Below, piece after piece: positions 61,811 to 64,000 of a stretch of DNA of 64,000 nucleotides. Origin of the DNA: Eutreptiella sp. 'Long Island Sound 2002' (lineage: Eukaryota; Euglenozoa; Euglenophyceae; Eutreptiales; Eutreptiaceae); the NCBI GenBank assembly GCA_964036045.1, contig OZ038384.1, positions 26,031,000 to 26,094,999 on the forward strand, in the 5' to 3' direction. The translations under genes were made by a program, and so were the position numbers. The notes under the pieces are model-generated. The model was not told the DNA's origin, did not search any database, and saw only the letters and a program-made list of their open reading frames with translations. Position 1 is the first letter of the stretch. Each line of letters begins with the position of its first letter.

Positions 61811-62515
61811 CACACTGTGTATTGCACACTGCACACTGCACACTGTGTATTGCACACTGCACACTGCATACTGTGTATTGCACACTGCACACTGCACACT
61901 GTGTGTTACAAATTGCACACTGCACACTGTAATGCACACTGCACACCCTGTAATGCACACTGCGCACTGTGTATTGCACACTGCACACTGAGCGCCCAAA
62001 TGCTTGCACTGTACGGTGTGCAGTGTGCATGACACAGTGTGCAGTGTGCATTACACAGTGTGTAGTGCGCAGTGTACACTGTGTACTGCACCCTGCGCAC
62101 TGCACACTCTGTATTGCACACTGCACATTGTGTATTGCACACTGCACACTGTAATGCACACTGCACACTGTGTATTGCACACTGCACATTGTGTATTGCA
62201 CACTGCACACTGTAATGCACACCGCACACTGTGTATTGCACACTGCACACTGCACACTGTGCAATACAAATTGCACACTGCACACTGTAATGCACACTGC
62301 ACACTGTGTATTGCACACTACACACCGCACCCTGCGTAATGCACACTGGGTATTGCACACTGCACACGGTGCACTGTGCAATACCCAATGTGCAATACAC
62401 ACGGTGCAGGGTGTAGTGTGCATGACACAGTGTGGAGTGTGCATTACACGGTGTGCCGTGTGGATTACATCACACACGGCATACTACACCCTGTGTAGTG
62501 CACACTACACACAGA
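61795..62515 (+). repeat. CACTGCACACTGTGTATTG tandem array
   Basis: About thirty irregular units of CACTGCACACTGTGTATTGCA, with several inverted runs (CAGTGTGCAGTGTG near 62010-62060 and CAATGTGCAATACACA near 62380-62400). Open frames on both strands are repeat by-products. Confidence 0.85.
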
Positions 62516-63432
62516 GGTCATCGTCATTGCCGCCACCATCATGCACTCGATGCCATGGCAATAAATAGGGAAGGCATGGCAAGGGCTGGGCAAGGGGACG
62601 CGACAAGCAAGATAAGAGAAGGGGTTGGCATGGGGTAAGCGGGGGGATCAGGCATGGCAAAAGGGGACGGGGGGGGATAAGGACGGAGGGGAATGAGTGT
62701 GTCATGGTGTAGGTCAAGATGGTTGTATGATCAACCTCACAAAAGCGAGCAATATCCTCTGTGCCCTATTTGTGCTTGATGGCGCGCGCGCCCGTGTGTG
62801 TGTGTGTGTGTCTGGGGGGGGGGGGGGGGGTGCCATTGTCATGAGGCAACAAGGAACACCCTCGCAAATGGTTAGGTTCATATCCCCAAACCCCAACCCC
62901 GTAACCATCTCTCCCTAGCCCTTCACTTCACATGGTTCAATGTGGCCATGTGTTTATGTACACGCAAGATAATTGCACACAAGAATGAATGTGGTTGTCA
63001 ATTTGTGCATGTGCATGTGTGTGTGGACGTGTGTATGGTGTATGTGTGTGTATGTGTTTGGATATTTGTGTCCCTGACGAAGTGTGTGTGTTTGGATGTT
63101 TGTGTGTTTGTCGCCACGGGTACATGTATGCAAGTATGTATGTGTGCATGCACGCTCAAGTTCTTGGAGAAAAGACGTGGTGAGAACTGCGGACCAATGT
63201 TGGTGTGAAAAGGGTGAAGTGTGGGCCAGCAAGGGTGGGAAGAGAGGGCGGAAAGGGGGAGAAACTCCTGAGTGAGCCCTGAGTGAGCCCCCAATTAGCT
63301 CTCAGTGAGCGCTCACTGAGCGCTCACTGAGCCATTTGGCGCGCTCAGTGAGCGCTCAGTGAGCGCTCAGTGAGCCGGCTCAGTGACGGCTCACTGACGG
63401 CTCAGTCGGGCGCTCAGTCAACTGAGCCGTCG
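62516..63432 (-). repeat. Right inverted arm of the foldback-like element
   Basis: Reverse complement of 59523-60425, including the CA-rich stretch (here GTGTGTGGACG at 63015-63110) and the CTCACTGAGCG array (63290-63400). A few indels distinguish the arms, for example the poly-G at 62814-62831. Confidence 0.85.
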
Positions 63433-63622
63433 CCAAAAAAAGTACCCCCCACCTTGAACCTTGACCAAGTGAGTATCTAAAACTTCTAAAAACATTAAAT
63501 GCACATTACCTAGCATGCAAAACGCACAACAAACAAGCACAAAGACATCGCAATGCACAACTGAGCCCCAAATGAGCCCCAACTTCACATTTCCACTTAG
63601 CCACCAGTGAGCCGCAGGTACA

Positions 63623-64000
63623 TAGAACAGATGCCTCTCAACCCGAAACATCTCCGTTTCCCCTGGGTGTTCCACCCACACTCTCCCCCCCCGCCCCCCC
63701 CACAACTGAGGTTACCACCCCCGGGTAGACACCATCGGTGTAGGGCACATACACCTGTTCACCAAGCAGGGGGTCAAGTGCCTCATCCCCTCCAAAGAGG
63801 GGGGTTCCTCGCGCCGCTTTTGCTGTTGCAGCTGTTTCCCCTTCACCCCCTTCCCATGTCCACGGTGCACTTCCTGGTCCGACGATGAGCTGCTGCCCGA
63901 TTCGAAGGACTTGCGCTTCGGAAAGGCAGGCTTTTTGGGTTGGGTGGTGGTGGTGGGGGGGGGGGGGGGGCAGGGCAGGGGGTTTGGGTTTCTAGGCCGG
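63623..64000. repeat. Dispersed repeat, copy B, right part
   Basis: Continues copy B after the insertion: ATGCCTCTCAACCCGAAACA, CTGGGTGTTCCACCCACACT, AGACACCATCGGTGTAGGGC, as at 3980-4100 in copy A. From about 63785 to 63900 it has extra sequence absent from copy A, then GATTCGAAGGACTTGCGCTT resumes. It runs to the window edge. Confidence 0.85.

Larger units (their letters stand above)
59324..63622. mobile_element. 4.3-kb foldback-like element with TA target duplication, no ORF
   Basis: The ends are perfect inverted repeats, TGTACCTGCGGCTCACT at 59324 and its complement ending at 63622, flanked on both sides by TA (59322-59323 and 63623-63624). The flanks join to match copy A (GAGGCATA, then a CAACACATGCCTCTC-like sequence), so this is a clean insertion. 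Inside are inverted arms of about 0.9 kb, two arrays of short tandem repeats and a central palindrome. No transposase motif is visible, and all open frames follow low-complexity repeats. TA duplication and TIRs fit the Tc1/mariner-like class moved in trans, but the structure is that of a foldback element. I do not know a described family. Confidence 0.85.

Noticed and set aside
61779-62477. Long Cys/Val/Gln-rich and His/Thr-rich frames in the foldback-like element
   Set aside because: They are direct translations of the CACTGCACACTGTG and CAGTGTACAG repeats.

Overview
The window looks like nuclear DNA of a unicellular eukaryote, most likely an alga. My tentative guess is a prasinophyte-type green alga, from overall impression rather than any marker gene. 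It has no prokaryotic operons. Credible splice sites occur (for example a GTAAGT donor at 42175 on the minus strand), along with many poly-G/poly-C tracts, microsatellites and minisatellites, one assembly gap (11152-11351), and layer upon layer of decayed transposable elements. I see no intact housekeeping gene and no rRNA or ordinary tRNA gene. Layout: 1-3212 is a GC-rich non-LTR (LINE) element with endonuclease, reverse transcriptase and RNase H parts, broken by frameshifts and TAG stops. A repeat (copy A, 3205-4330) follows. 4385-6228 (minus) is a broken gene with one convincing intron. 6311-10310 holds more LINE pieces, split by a 0.7-kb insertion (9339-10029) that carries a PIF/Harbinger transposase fragment and a methyltransferase-motif fragment, flanked by a 23-bp duplication. 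10311-17740 is mainly satellites, AT-rich repeat families and microsatellites. 17740-23650 holds unrecognised plus-strand ORFs. 23650-26010 (minus) is a truncated Ty3/gypsy polyprotein with an unusual NPPF methyltransferase-like domain ahead of the RT. 26600-30370 holds unknown plus-strand ORFs, including a Cys/His cluster and a possible dead retropepsin, placed between two arrays of a 105-bp (35-codon) repeat (27414-27975 and 30480-32425). 32430-41300 has possible minus-strand exons and a tRNA-like SINE head. 41335-48600 (minus) carries a broken ubiquitin-specific protease (C19) domain followed in the same orientation by an hAT-like transposase remnant. 48780-57900 is decayed coding and duplicated DNA. 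58000-58552 is a LINE fragment and repeat copy B starts at 58553. Copy B is split by a 4,299-bp element (59324-63622) with inverted termini and a TA target duplication. That element is made almost wholly of inverted arms, a central palindrome and tandem repeats, with no gene. Copy A at 3205-4330 preserves the matching empty site. How the parts relate: the domains present (EN, RT, RNase H, PIF DDE, hAT, MTase-like) belong to selfish elements, not to one pathway. The most striking biology is the repeat-built foldback element with its empty site, the USP-plus-hAT block, the MTase-like domain recurring in retroelement debris, and the strong bias of disabling stops to TAG in a CTAG context.
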